Translations under genes and position numbers: made by a program
Source of the DNA: Pseudomonadota bacterium
Lineage (GTDB): Bacteria > Pseudomonadota > Gammaproteobacteria > Steroidobacterales > Woeseiaceae
Assembly: GCA_022572185.1 (NCBI GenBank)
Contig: JACZWL010000021.1
Location: forward strand, 1 to 50,815
Length of the DNA stretch: 50,815 nucleotides
Direction: 5' to 3'
Notes under the pieces: model-generated
Told to the model about the DNA's origin: nothing
The model's input: only the letters and a program-made list of their open reading frames with translations
Databases searched by the model: none
Shown: positions 35,384 to 42,809 of the stretch, piece after piece
Position numbering within the stretch: position 1 is the stretch's first letter
How the letters are laid out: each line of letters starts with the position of its first letter

Positions 35384-35416
35384 AAGGCAATACAGGTACG
35401 GACTTCAGGAGTACTC

Positions 35417-35422
35417 AGTATA
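35417..35422 (-). promoter_or_regulatory. Candidate -10 box for sucA
   Basis: On the minus strand TATACT lies about 35 bp before the sucA start codon, inside the 203-bp region between sucA and the DUF5658 gene. No clear -35 is seen at 17 bp. Low-confidence promoter call. Confidence 0.3.
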
Positions 35423-35445
35423 ATTGGCTTGGGGGCGGATGGCCG

Positions 35446-35470
35446 AAAAAAAGGGGCGCTAGTTTAGCCC
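35446..35470 (-). terminator. Possible intrinsic terminator after the DUF5658 gene
   Basis: On the minus strand GGGCTAAACTAGCGCCCC is followed by seven T residues. The stem is short and imperfect, so this is a weak terminator candidate that would insulate sucA from the upstream gene. Confidence 0.35.
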
Positions 35471-35586
35471 AGGCCTTTCCGCGAGGGAATCAGTTTGCTG
35501 CAAGCCGAATGTTTCAGCTTTGCAATAGTCGATCAAAGACCAGGCGAGAGCACAGGGTTGCACTCCATCGCGATAAAATATCCGAC

Positions 35587-36057
35587 CTAAAACATGTGCA
35601 GCAGATAGACGAACTCGTAGCAGACGAGGCATGCATAGAAACTGAAAAATATGGTCAGGATGATCCCGGTCCGCATGAGATTGAACATTCTCAATCGCGA
35701 CAGAAATACGAGCATAAGAATGCCGAGGCCGGTCAGCAGCAACTTGGTTGCAGCAAACGTCAGCGTGCTCTTGCTAAGCACCAACGCCATGACTGGATTG
35801 ACTTCGACCGCACCACGATCGAGCAGCTGCAGCGTGAAGAAAGCATCCATGCAGCTCAGTAACATCGTTCCCGTGGCCAGGAAAAACAACCACGGGTGAT
35901 GCCAGTCCGTGTATGTTGGCTCGCCCTCATCGCCGCGGCGCGTGCTGCGCCGCCGCGACCGCAAAAAGCCGTAAAACACGGTTCGCCACGATAACTCACG
36001 CCGGGTTTTGCGGTGGCGGCTGTCAGGCAGTGACTCTGTTCGCTCCAGATTACTCAC
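35587..36057 (-). CDS. DUF5658-type small membrane protein
   Basis: A 156-residue protein with a basic, hydrophilic N-terminus of about 45 residues and three transmembrane helices (WLFFLATGTMLLSCMDAFF, TLTFAATKLLLTGLGILMLVFL and GIILTIFFSFYACLVCYEF). The first helix and following loop, SCMDAFFTLQLLDRGAVEVNPVMA, match the DUF5658 family as I know it. No enzymatic motif is present. It is between the cytochrome gene and sucA, all on the same strand. Function unknown. Confidence 0.75.
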   Translation of the reverse strand: MSNLERTESLPDSRHRKTRRELSWRTVFYGFLRSRRRSTRRGDEGEPTYTDWHHPWLFFLATGTMLLSCMDAFFTLQLLDRGAVEVNPVMALVLSKSTLTFAATKLLLTGLGILMLVFLSRLRMFNLMRTGIILTIFFSFYACLVCYEFVYLLHMF

Positions 36058-36124
36058 GATTGCTCTGTTCTATTGCTCATGGCCAGTTGCTATCCGTCTG
36101 CGTATTCTAGGAAGCAAGTAGTCC

Positions 36125-36667
36125 TCAGTCCCGCGATTCCGTCACGCTATCTGCGCTCCCGGCTTTGATACCGCTGTCCGTGTATTGCAGCAGGTAGGCG
36201 ATCAGCCCGTTTCTGTCCTGCCGCTCCGACAATCCCGGGAAGCTCATGCGATTGCCCGGGAGGAAGGCAAACGGCTCCGCCAGCCAGGCATCCAGAGCCC
36301 GTGGCGTCCAGACAAAGGCACTGGCCGACAACGCGCCTGAGTACGGATAATCCGGGACGCTGCCCGCAGTCCTGCCAAAAACGCCGAACAGGTTTGGCCC
36401 TACTATGGTGGCACCGCCCTCCTCCAGACTGTGACAGGCGCGACATCGCATCGACAATGCTTCGCCACGGCTGATATCGGCAGAAGCGTATGCATCCTCT
36501 GCAAGATAATCTTCGGCAGAGCGTACTGTTTGCTCACCGAGTATGGCCGCCGTCAAGGGCGCGGCTGTCGCACGGCTCTTCGACGCGGTATCTGTTGCGC
36601 TTTGCCCGCAGGCACCTAGCGAAAACGTGACTGCTGATACCCAGGCAATCAGGACTACTCGACTCAT
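36125..36667 (-). CDS. Class I c-type cytochrome, probable lipoprotein
   Basis: A 180-residue exported monohaem cytochrome. The signal peptide ends FSLGAC with Cys at residue 20, a lipobox. A low-complexity linker follows, then haem-binding C75-R-A-C78-H79 and the motif GPNLFGVFGRTAG. The distal ligand is probably Met in NRMSFPGL. This is the mitochondrial/c2-type pattern, expected to carry electrons at the periplasmic face. The ATG lacks a strong ribosome-binding site, and a short palindromic repeat sits immediately upstream. No oxidase or dehydrogenase partner is adjacent. Confidence 0.88.
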   Translation of the reverse strand: MSRVVLIAWVSAVTFSLGACGQSATDTASKSRATAAPLTAAILGEQTVRSAEDYLAEDAYASADISRGEALSMRCRACHSLEEGGATIVGPNLFGVFGRTAGSVPDYPYSGALSASAFVWTPRALDAWLAEPFAFLPGNRMSFPGLSERQDRNGLIAYLLQYTDSGIKAGSADSVTESRD

Positions 36668-36680
36668 TTACTGTTGCACC

Positions 36681-36719
36681 ACTAGTACTCCATCAATATC
36701 ACCTTGACGGAGTACTAGT
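36681..36719. repeat. Short palindromic repeat, copy d (upstream of the cytochrome gene)
   Basis: A perfect 11-bp stem ACTAGTACTCC/GGAGTACTAGT encloses the 17-nt loop ATCAATATCACCTTGAC. The loop matches the other three copies, while the stem has two paired substitutions relative to copy c. Just outside, TTGCACCACTAG (36674-36685) resembles the right arm of another copy, suggesting a second, eroded element in tandem. It ends 14 bp from the cytochrome start codon. Confidence 0.8.
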
Positions 36720-37071
36720 TCGATCCGCTTATGTTTTACTTCATGGATCCTATCGCAACCGCTGCTTACAAGCTCTCTTGACTTACAGGAAGGCCCGTGT
36801 CACGAACTCTTATGATCGATGTTTGTGGGCATTATTCTTCTTATTGCGCCCATGCTGTAGCAAGTACCATGCTTTCTTTGTAAGGCAATTGTTATACAGA
36901 TTCGTATTCACAACGCATTCCCTGAAAAGTCCGAATGTATAAAATGTCGACGACCGCATTCGAGTTCGAATCGGGTCATCGATACGGAAATTCGCGGATT
37001 AGCAGACACAGGCAAAAGCGACATAATCAGGTCGTCGGCAGATCGGCCTGCCGTCGGCCGGGGCGCTCTCT
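36720..37071. other. 352-bp intergenic region upstream of alkB
   Basis: AT-richer than its surroundings, with no convincing gene. The only structure I can point to is a perfect interrupted palindrome ATTCGA-GT-TCGAAT at 36958-36971, about 100 bp before alkB, shortly after a -10-like TATAAA (36939-36944). It could be an operator for an alkane-responsive regulator, but no regulator gene is adjacent. I see no reliable -35 box. Confidence 0.4.
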
Positions 37072-38268
37072 ATGAAAGGCTATACCGCAACACTCGATAG
37101 TGGGGAGGCGATTTTCTACCGGGACCGCAAACGGTGGTTTTGGTTACTTTCCGTTCTGTATCCGCTGCAACCATTTCTCGGCATCTGGCTACACGCCGAG
37201 ACTGGCAACGAAGCATGGCTATTGCTGCCCCTCGCGCTCGGTTATGTTGCAGCACCGATACTTGATTGGCTCCTCGGCGAAGACGAAAACAACCCGCCCG
37301 AGGCCGTCGTCCTGCAGCTCGACAGGGATCGCTACTATCGTTTCCTGACTTACATCGTCGTACCACTCCACTATGTCGGGCTGATCGGAGTTGCCTACTG
37401 GGCTGGTACGCAAGAACTGGCCTGGTGGTCGTTCATTGCCCTGGCAGCCGTCGCTGGCATTGCCAGCGGGCTCGGTATTAATACCGGACACGAGCTCGGG
37501 CACAAAAAGTCGAAGCTCGAACGATCCCTGGCGAAAATCGTTCTTGCCGTGCCGGCATACGGCCACTTCTGGATCGAACACAACCGCGGCCATCACCGCG
37601 ATGTGGCAACACCCGAAGACCCGGCGAGCGCCAGAATGGGTGAGAGCATTTACAAATTCGCACTGCGAGAGATTCCCGGTGCTTTCCGGCGTGCCTGGGA
37701 TATCGAAAGAGAGCGCCTCGAGCGGTGCGACAAGCCGGTGTGGAGCACCGATAACCAGATTCTGCAGTCGTTGTCGCTATCAGCCGTGCTGCAGCTCGGA
37801 CTGATTATCGCCTTCGGCTGGAAGATGATTCCTTTTCTTGTTATCCACAATGTCCTCGCATGGTGGCAGCTGACAAGTGCCAACTACGTCGAGCACTATG
37901 GCTTGTTGCGACTGAAAGACCAAAAGGACAAGGTCGAACGCTGTCAACTGCATCATTCGTGGAACAGCAATCATATTTACAGCAATCTGGTCCTCTTTCA
38001 CCTGGAAAGACACTCCGATCACCATGCGCACCCTCTGCGCCGATATCAGTCGCTGAGACATTTCGATGATTTGCCGAGCCTGCCTAACGGATATTTCGGC
38101 ATGTACCTGCTCGCATATGTTCCGGGTCTTTGGTATCGGGTGATGGACCAGCGTCTGCTTGCCCTGGATCACATCGACGGGGACCTGGACAAAGTCAACG
38201 TCGATCCATCCAAAAAGAAGGCGCTGTATGAGAAATACGGCCAGTCTCAAAAACTGCAGGCAGGCTGA
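37072..38268 (+). CDS. alkB: Alkane 1-monooxygenase AlkB
   Basis: A 398-residue integral-membrane di-iron hydroxylase that oxidises medium-chain n-alkanes to 1-alkanols. The histidine boxes are HELGHKK (from H140), EHNRGHHRDVATPEDPAS (H170, H174, H175) and LERHSDHHAHPLRRYQ (H314-H318). The AlkB-specific NYVEHYGLLR separates it from fatty-acid desaturases. Six hydrophobic helices precede and separate the boxes. Its electron donor, rubredoxin, is encoded 6 bp downstream; no rubredoxin reductase or transcriptional regulator lies alongside. Confidence 0.96.
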   Translation: MKGYTATLDSGEAIFYRDRKRWFWLLSVLYPLQPFLGIWLHAETGNEAWLLLPLALGYVAAPILDWLLGEDENNPPEAVVLQLDRDRYYRFLTYIVVPLHYVGLIGVAYWAGTQELAWWSFIALAAVAGIASGLGINTGHELGHKKSKLERSLAKIVLAVPAYGHFWIEHNRGHHRDVATPEDPASARMGESIYKFALREIPGAFRRAWDIERERLERCDKPVWSTDNQILQSLSLSAVLQLGLIIAFGWKMIPFLVIHNVLAWWQLTSANYVEHYGLLRLKDQKDKVERCQLHHSWNSNHIYSNLVLFHLERHSDHHAHPLRRYQSLRHFDDLPSLPNGYFGMYLLAYVPGLWYRVMDQRLLALDHIDGDLDKVNVDPSKKKALYEKYGQSQKLQAG

Positions 38269-38274
38269 AGCTCG

Positions 38275-38436
38275 ATGAGCAAATTCAAATGCCCTGAATG
38301 CGCTTATGTCTTCAGCGAGGCAGACGGCGATGAGCATGAAGGCTATCCGCCCGGCACCGAGTTTGCATCGCTGCCGGAGGATTTTGCCTGCCCGGACTGT
38401 TCGGTTCGTTTCAAGGAAGACTTCGAAAAAGTCTAG
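38275..38436 (+). CDS. Rubredoxin, electron donor to AlkB
   Basis: A 53-residue protein starting MSKFKCPECAYVF and containing EGYPPGTEFASLPEDFACPDC. The iron is bound by CPEC (C6, C9) and CPDC (near C39 and C42). In both knuckles the residue after the second Cys is Ala or Ser instead of the usual Gly, and the common YD after the first knuckle is VF, so it is a divergent rubredoxin. It starts 6 bp after alkB and is surely co-expressed with it. Confidence 0.9.
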   Translation: MSKFKCPECAYVFSEADGDEHEGYPPGTEFASLPEDFACPDCSVRFKEDFEKV

Positions 38437-38536
38437 GCAGGATCAACCCCGAATCTCCTGAAAAGAGTCACTTTCGGTGATTCTGCTTCCCAAGCCCGCG
38501 CAACTAGACTGCTCCCTTTGACCTTGCGAGAAGCCA

Positions 38537-39349
38537 GTGCCCTTATCAGTGCCGTCTGTGCGGGCCCCGATCGTGGCAATCATGATTTTTCAGGTTGCTG
38601 CACTATTTGCCCGTGCTTTTCTGGAAATTCGTCTGATCGATAGCGGCGAGCCGCAGCCTTTTGCCCAGGATCTCAGTTATCTCGTCGTACCACCGATACT
38701 GATCATCCTGATGTTTCCCATCCTGCGCCGGCACGGGTCTTACCTGCGTTCTCTGTTGCGTCGACAGGATTTGACTGTTCGGCTCATTGCCGCGTCTGTC
38801 CTTCTCGGGTTCGCGTTACGAATGAGTTTTTGGGGTGGCCTGATTTCCTTTGTTTCTTTCGGAGTTTTGCGAAACACCGATGCAAATGCAGTTGTTGGCC
38901 CTGTGATTTCGTTTGGCTGCCCCGATCCCGGGATACTCGCATTGAGTTTAGTCGTGGTGTCTTTTCTCATTCCCGTGACAGAGGAGATTATTCATCGCGG
39001 CTTGATTTTGCAGTCCTTATTACACAGGGGAAAAATCCTGGCGATCGTGCTGTCTTCGGCTTTGTTTGCTATTGCGCACGACCCGCAGGCAATAGTAGTT
39101 GCGTTCATCGGCGGGCTTTTTATCGGCGTGCAAATGATCAACTGCAGGACTCTGTGGGGTCCGCTGGTTACGCACGCAACTTATAACGCCGTGGTGATTC
39201 TTGACTCGGAATGTCTGAGGGTACAATGGATTCCGATTGATACAACCCCTGCGATGCTTGGTACGGGCTTAATCGCAACGGCCTTGGCCGTCGTTGGGAT
39301 CTCCTTCAGTATTTGCCTCGTACTGCAAAAGGAACATCGAGGCGCATGA
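38537..39349 (+). CDS. CPBP family intramembrane glutamic endopeptidase
   Basis: A 270-residue polytopic membrane protein of the CPBP (CAAX protease and bacteriocin-processing, Abi) family. Catalytic motifs are EExxxR (E149, E150, R154 in VTEEIIHRGLI), FxxxH (ALFAIAHDP, about H185) and HxxxN (THATYN). Some members process prenylated proteins; others confer immunity to bacteriocins. The start is GTG at 38537; an ATG at 38582 is the alternative. It is convergent with a small gene for a leader-bearing peptide and shares its terminator, which raises a functional link (inference). Confidence 0.85.
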   Translation: MPLSVPSVRAPIVAIMIFQVAALFARAFLEIRLIDSGEPQPFAQDLSYLVVPPILIILMFPILRRHGSYLRSLLRRQDLTVRLIAASVLLGFALRMSFWGGLISFVSFGVLRNTDANAVVGPVISFGCPDPGILALSLVVVSFLIPVTEEIIHRGLILQSLLHRGKILAIVLSSALFAIAHDPQAIVVAFIGGLFIGVQMINCRTLWGPLVTHATYNAVVILDSECLRVQWIPIDTTPAMLGTGLIATALAVVGISFSICLVLQKEHRGA

Positions 39350-39361
39350 GCGCCCCGATGT
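39334..39361. terminator. Bidirectional hairpin terminator between CPBP gene and peptide gene
   Basis: ACATCG-A-GGCGC and GCGCC-C-CGATGT pair over 11 bp with one internal mismatch and a 4-nt ATGA loop. The loop carries the stop codon of the CPBP gene. It lies between two convergent genes. There is no long T tract, so its strength is uncertain. Confidence 0.55.
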
Positions 39362-39370
39362 CTGCACTTA

Positions 39371-39565
39371 TCAGCTACTCCAGGCGGCTGCGACACGCTC
39401 GATCACGTGCGATACCGCCTGAACGACGCCTTCATAGATATTGACGAGATCATCGCCAAAGCTCCCGGAATTCGTTACTCCGCCAATATCGTTGCCCGAG
39501 CCGCCCGAGCAGCCGTCACCTGCGCCTGATACAAAGCTTAGTTCACTTGAATTTAGTTCACGCAT
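39371..39565 (-). CDS. Small secreted peptide with bacteriocin-type leader
   Basis: A 64-residue peptide beginning MRELNSSELSFVSGAG, the classical class II bacteriocin/microcin leader (MRELxxxELxxVSGG), with Ala at the penultimate position of the cleavage motif. The predicted core is DGC followed by a Gly/Ser/Asn/Asp-rich stretch and an amphipathic C-terminal helix LVNIYEGVVQAVSHVIERVAAAW. It has a single Cys. The ATG at 39565 is chosen because a perfect GGAGG lies 8 nt upstream (39574-39578); an earlier ATG at 39580 would overlap that site. No C39-peptidase exporter or modification enzyme is in the window. Confidence 0.7.
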   Translation of the reverse strand: MRELNSSELSFVSGAGDGCSGGSGNDIGGVTNSGSFGDDLVNIYEGVVQAVSHVIERVAAAWSS

Positions 39566-39803
39566 AGCATCAACCTCCATGTTTCCGCTTGATTACCGTG
39601 TTACGCCGATCGCGTGATTTGACAATAGCCGATTCCGGCGATTTTCGAAGTGTGATTTATTCGGCGAAATTGCAAGAAACAGGCGCCGAAAGGGGATGCC
39701 TTGACCGCCCTGTGATGCATAACACAGTTCCCGTTGCGAACCCCGTCTACGCTGTGAAACTCGGGAAAACCCAATAATTGCCGGTGATGAGCGGAGTACC
39801 GAT

Positions 39804-40466
39804 ATGAATGCTTTGCGAGCAAAACTGACTGTCCTGCTGCTAGGCCTCGCGATGGCCGGTAGCGTATCTGCAGCTGACAACCTGTGGCTGGGATTCAAGG
39901 CCGGCACGCTCGGGCTGGGACTTGAAGCGACCTGGCGGCCGCTGCCCTGGTTCGACATCCGCGCGGGCGCAAATTCCTTTGATTACGATGACGATGGCTC
40001 GCAGGCCGGCGTCAACTACAACGCGACGCTACATCTCGAGACCTATTATGCGACGCTGAACTTTCGTTTTCCTTTGAGCCCGTTCCGGGTAACCGCAGGC
40101 GCGTTTTCTAATGGCAACGAGTTGCAGATGGTGAGCATGGATTCACCTTCGTTCGATATCGGCGGTGTCCCTTTCACCCAGGACGAAGTCGGAATATTGC
40201 GAAGCACGACCTTCTTTGAAGATGTTGCCCCCTACCTCGGTTTCGGATACGACTTCAATGTATTCGGCAAGGTGGGCTTGAATCTCGATATTGGCGTGCT
40301 GTGGCAGGGCGAACCCTCCGTCACGCTCACAGCCGATGGCCTTCTCGCAAGCGACCCTACTTTCATGGCAGCGCTCGAGGCCGAGCGTCTCGAAATCGAG
40401 GCCGAATTTGAAGACTTCAAAGCCTTCCCGGTCCTGTCGCTCGGATTCAGTTTCAATTTCTTCTGA
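39804..40466 (+). CDS. Outer-membrane beta-barrel protein
   Basis: A 220-residue protein with a clear signal peptide (LTVLLLGLAMAGSVSA, cleaved before ADN). The mature sequence alternates hydrophobic and polar residues in strands such as LWLGFKAGTLGLGLEATW, YYATLNFRFPL and VAPYLGFGYDF. It ends LSLGFSFNFF, the terminal aromatic typical of barrels inserted by BamA. Length and pattern suggest an 8-stranded barrel. A GGAG site precedes the ATG. A strong terminator follows, so it is monocistronic. Role unknown. Confidence 0.8.
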   Translation: MNALRAKLTVLLLGLAMAGSVSAADNLWLGFKAGTLGLGLEATWRPLPWFDIRAGANSFDYDDDGSQAGVNYNATLHLETYYATLNFRFPLSPFRVTAGAFSNGNELQMVSMDSPSFDIGGVPFTQDEVGILRSTTFFEDVAPYLGFGYDFNVFGKVGLNLDIGVLWQGEPSVTLTADGLLASDPTFMAALEAERLEIEAEFEDFKAFPVLSLGFSFNFF

Positions 40467-40523
40467 GGAAGAGATCAGTTTTCGGGCCGATCCGCGTACG
40501 CTTCGCCCGACGAAACATAAATC

Positions 40524-40555
40524 GCCCGATGTTTGCATGAACATCGGGCTTTTTT
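40524..40555 (+). terminator. Rho-independent terminator of the beta-barrel gene
   Basis: A perfect 10-bp stem GCCCGATGTT/AACATCGGGC with a 6-nt loop is followed by six T residues. It is 57 bp after the stop codon. Confidence 0.9.
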
Positions 40556-40721
40556 GTCTGGCGCCGACTAATTCAGCCAGGACGCACTCCGGCAGGAAGA
40601 TTGTGGCTGGCCAAAGCGGTACCTATCAATGTCACACAGGCGTCTTCCATGCATGATTTTGTTACCTTAGCCTGGAGTCGGGCCCGCAGATTCGTGACCC
40701 ACCCTAGCCGAGGTATCAGAA

Positions 40722-41147
40722 ATGACATCAATCACCGACCAGATACGACGCAATTCCGTTGCCCTCATCAGTCTCGTCGTTGCCCTCTCGAGCCTGGGAT
40801 ACAATACCTGGCGCAACGAACAAACCGAAAGTAACCGAAATGTCCGTGTAGCCGGCATGCAGCTGCTCTTGAAGCTCGGTGAACTGGACAGGGTCGTATT
40901 CTTCGCCCACTACGACAGGGATAATCAGGAAGGCAATCCGCGCACAGGCTGGTCCTATGCGTTGACCGTGCGAGATCTCGGTGCCCTGACACCCGAACCG
41001 GCCAACGGTGCTGCGGCAAGCCTTGTCGACGTCTGGCAGGAAAACTGGTCGGGCCTGGGCGCATCAGACGAGGCGGCAGCGAAGATTTCAGACAGCATCG
41101 ACAAAACCCGAAACGATGTCCTGCAAGTGCTGGCGCAACTCGATTGA
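40722..41147 (+). CDS. Membrane-anchored protein of unknown function
   Basis: A 141-residue protein with one N-terminal transmembrane helix (about residues 12-30, SVALISLVVALSSLGYNTW), a coiled-coil-like segment rich in Arg/Asn/Glu, and a helical C-terminal domain ending DKTRNDVLQVLAQLD. It contains FFAHYDRDNQEGNPRTGWSY but no motif I recognise. A GAGG sequence lies about 10 nt before the ATG. It converges with the MFS gene, with only 2 bp between stop codons. Confidence 0.65.
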   Translation: MTSITDQIRRNSVALISLVVALSSLGYNTWRNEQTESNRNVRVAGMQLLLKLGELDRVVFFAHYDRDNQEGNPRTGWSYALTVRDLGALTPEPANGAAASLVDVWQENWSGLGASDEAAAKISDSIDKTRNDVLQVLAQLD

Positions 41148-41149
41148 GG

Positions 41150-42325
41150 TCAAACCCGAACCAGCGGATCGCGGCGAACGATGAACAGCCCCGCGACGAT
41201 CACCAGGAGCAGCGGGATCGGAAGCAAAACAAGTGTGGACCAGCCGTAGTAGTACATTACGGTTCCCGCGAGCAGTGATACGATGGCCGATGTGCCGAAC
41301 ACGCTGAATTCGTTGACGGCCTGCGCTTTGAACCGCTCGGCCATCGAATAGGTCAGCGTAAGCATCGTCGTACCGCCAACATAGAGAAAATTCCAGCCGA
41401 CGCCCAGCATAACCAGGGCAAACCAGTAATGCATAATCGACTGTCCCTGTAATCCAAGCAATACCGACGCCAGCAGCGCTATGGCACCCACGGTCATCAT
41501 CTTGACCGTACCGAGCCGCTCGATCAGCAACCCGGACACCAGGGACGGGACGTACATGCCGAGGACGTGGGCCCGGATTACATTGGCTGTTTCCTCGAGA
41601 GAATAGCCGTCGTTGATGTGCATGCTGAGTGGTGTGGCCGTCATGATCAAGGTCATCACGCCGTAAGCGACCGTGCCGCCGAGTACCGCAACGATAAACA
41701 CCGGTTGTCTGACAATCTGAGCCAGCGATCTATGGGATTGCGTTGTCGTGCCGTGTTCCTCGCCGCGCAGGGGACCGAGCATCAGAAACAGCAGTGACTG
41801 GACGACATACAACGCAGCTACTACCACCAGGGTTCCCACATAGGGGACGTCGCCAAGCCAGGATTGCGCGTGTTTGACAAGTTCGGAGCCGGCGAAGGCC
41901 CCCCCGATCGCACCGAGCAGCACAATCGAAATCGCACGGCCGGCATGGTCCTGCTGGACGCTCTCAACCGCGGCGTACCGGTATTGCTGCGTAAAAGCCA
42001 TGTTGATGCCGAAGATGGCGGCAGCAACGATGAATAACGGAAAGCTCGAGACCGCGACTGCGTATGCTGCCAGCAGTGCCGACGCGGCCGCCGACAGCGA
42101 CGCAAGCGCAGAACCGAGCTTGCGCCCGATAGCACGCATCAGGAGCGTTGCCGGTACAGTTGTGGCTGCGACACTGATTATCATGACCGACACCGGTAGT
42201 GTGGCCAGTGCCTGGTTGCCGGCCAGTCCCGAACCGATTATCCCGCCGAGCGTCACCAGCACGATGGCGCCTGTCGCCGAAATCAACTGGCAGCTGATGA
42301 GAATTGACAGGTTGCGTTTGGCCAT
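41150..42325 (-). CDS. MFS transporter
   Basis: A 12-helix major facilitator of about 391 residues. The loop after helix 2 is RAIGRKLGSALASL, a degenerate form of the MFS motif A, and the second half starts around QPVFIVAVLGGTVAYGVMTLIMTATPL. The architecture resembles drug/metabolite-exporter-type MFS proteins of the YfcJ/UMF1-like kind; the substrate cannot be read. The ATG at 42325 (MAKRNLSILIS) is chosen; another in-frame ATG lies at 42346. It is divergent from arfB, sharing a 42-bp region. Confidence 0.85.
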   Translation of the reverse strand: MAKRNLSILISCQLISATGAIVLVTLGGIIGSGLAGNQALATLPVSVMIISVAATTVPATLLMRAIGRKLGSALASLSAAASALLAAYAVAVSSFPLFIVAAAIFGINMAFTQQYRYAAVESVQQDHAGRAISIVLLGAIGGAFAGSELVKHAQSWLGDVPYVGTLVVVAALYVVQSLLFLMLGPLRGEEHGTTTQSHRSLAQIVRQPVFIVAVLGGTVAYGVMTLIMTATPLSMHINDGYSLEETANVIRAHVLGMYVPSLVSGLLIERLGTVKMMTVGAIALLASVLLGLQGQSIMHYWFALVMLGVGWNFLYVGGTTMLTLTYSMAERFKAQAVNEFSVFGTSAIVSLLAGTVMYYYGWSTLVLLPIPLLLVIVAGLFIVRRDPLVRV

Positions 42326-42355
42326 AAGTGCGGCATTCTCACACATTTCGGCACG

Positions 42356-42361
42356 TATAAT
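42356..42361 (+). promoter_or_regulatory. -10 box of arfB, predicting a leaderless mRNA
   Basis: A perfect TATAAT ends 6 bp before the arfB ATG, so transcription would start at or very near the A of the start codon. No Shine-Dalgarno sequence is present between them. The -35 region is weak. Confidence 0.45.
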
Positions 42362-42367
42362 TGCCGC

Positions 42368-42784
42368 ATGCTCAGGATCAACGACAACGTTTCCGTCCCC
42401 CTGGCCGAGATAGAAATTTCAGCTATTCGTTCCCAGGGTGCGGGCGGTCAGAACGTCAACAAGGTGTCGACAGCTATTCATATTCGATTCGACGTTCGGG
42501 CATCGTCGGCGCTTTCGGATAATGACAAGGCGCGTGTGCTGCGCCTCCGGGATCAGCGTATTTCCAAAGAGGGCGTCATCGTTATCAAGTCCCAGAGATT
42601 CCGCAGCCAGGACAAGAACCGGTCAGACGCACTTGAAAAGCTGGCGGAGATGATTCGAAAAGCGCTGGTCGAAAAAAAGCCGCGGAAACCGACCAGACCA
42701 TCCAAACGATCCAAGGAAAAACGTCTCGACGAAAAGATAAAACGCGGCCGACTAAAAGAAACGCGGCGCAAAATTATCGAATGA
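42368..42784 (+). CDS. arfB: Alternative ribosome-rescue factor ArfB (YaeJ)
   Basis: A 138-residue peptidyl-tRNA hydrolase that frees ribosomes stalled on mRNAs without stop codon. The catalytic GGQ is at residues 26-28 (SQGAGGQNVNKV). The long basic C-terminal tail (KKPRKPTRPSKRSKEKRLDEKIKRGRLKETRR) is the segment that inserts in the empty mRNA channel, distinguishing ArfB from RF1/RF2. Length is normal. Possibly leaderless (see the -10 box). Confidence 0.95.
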   Translation: MLRINDNVSVPLAEIEISAIRSQGAGGQNVNKVSTAIHIRFDVRASSALSDNDKARVLRLRDQRISKEGVIVIKSQRFRSQDKNRSDALEKLAEMIRKALVEKKPRKPTRPSKRSKEKRLDEKIKRGRLKETRRKIIE

Positions 42785-42809
42785 CTCTCAGAAAAATATT
42801 CACAAAACG

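Noticed and set aside
39711-39726. CRP-like site TGTGA-N6-ACACA upstream of the beta-barrel gene
   Set aside because: One half is imperfect, and no promoter at a suitable distance could be identified; too weak to list.
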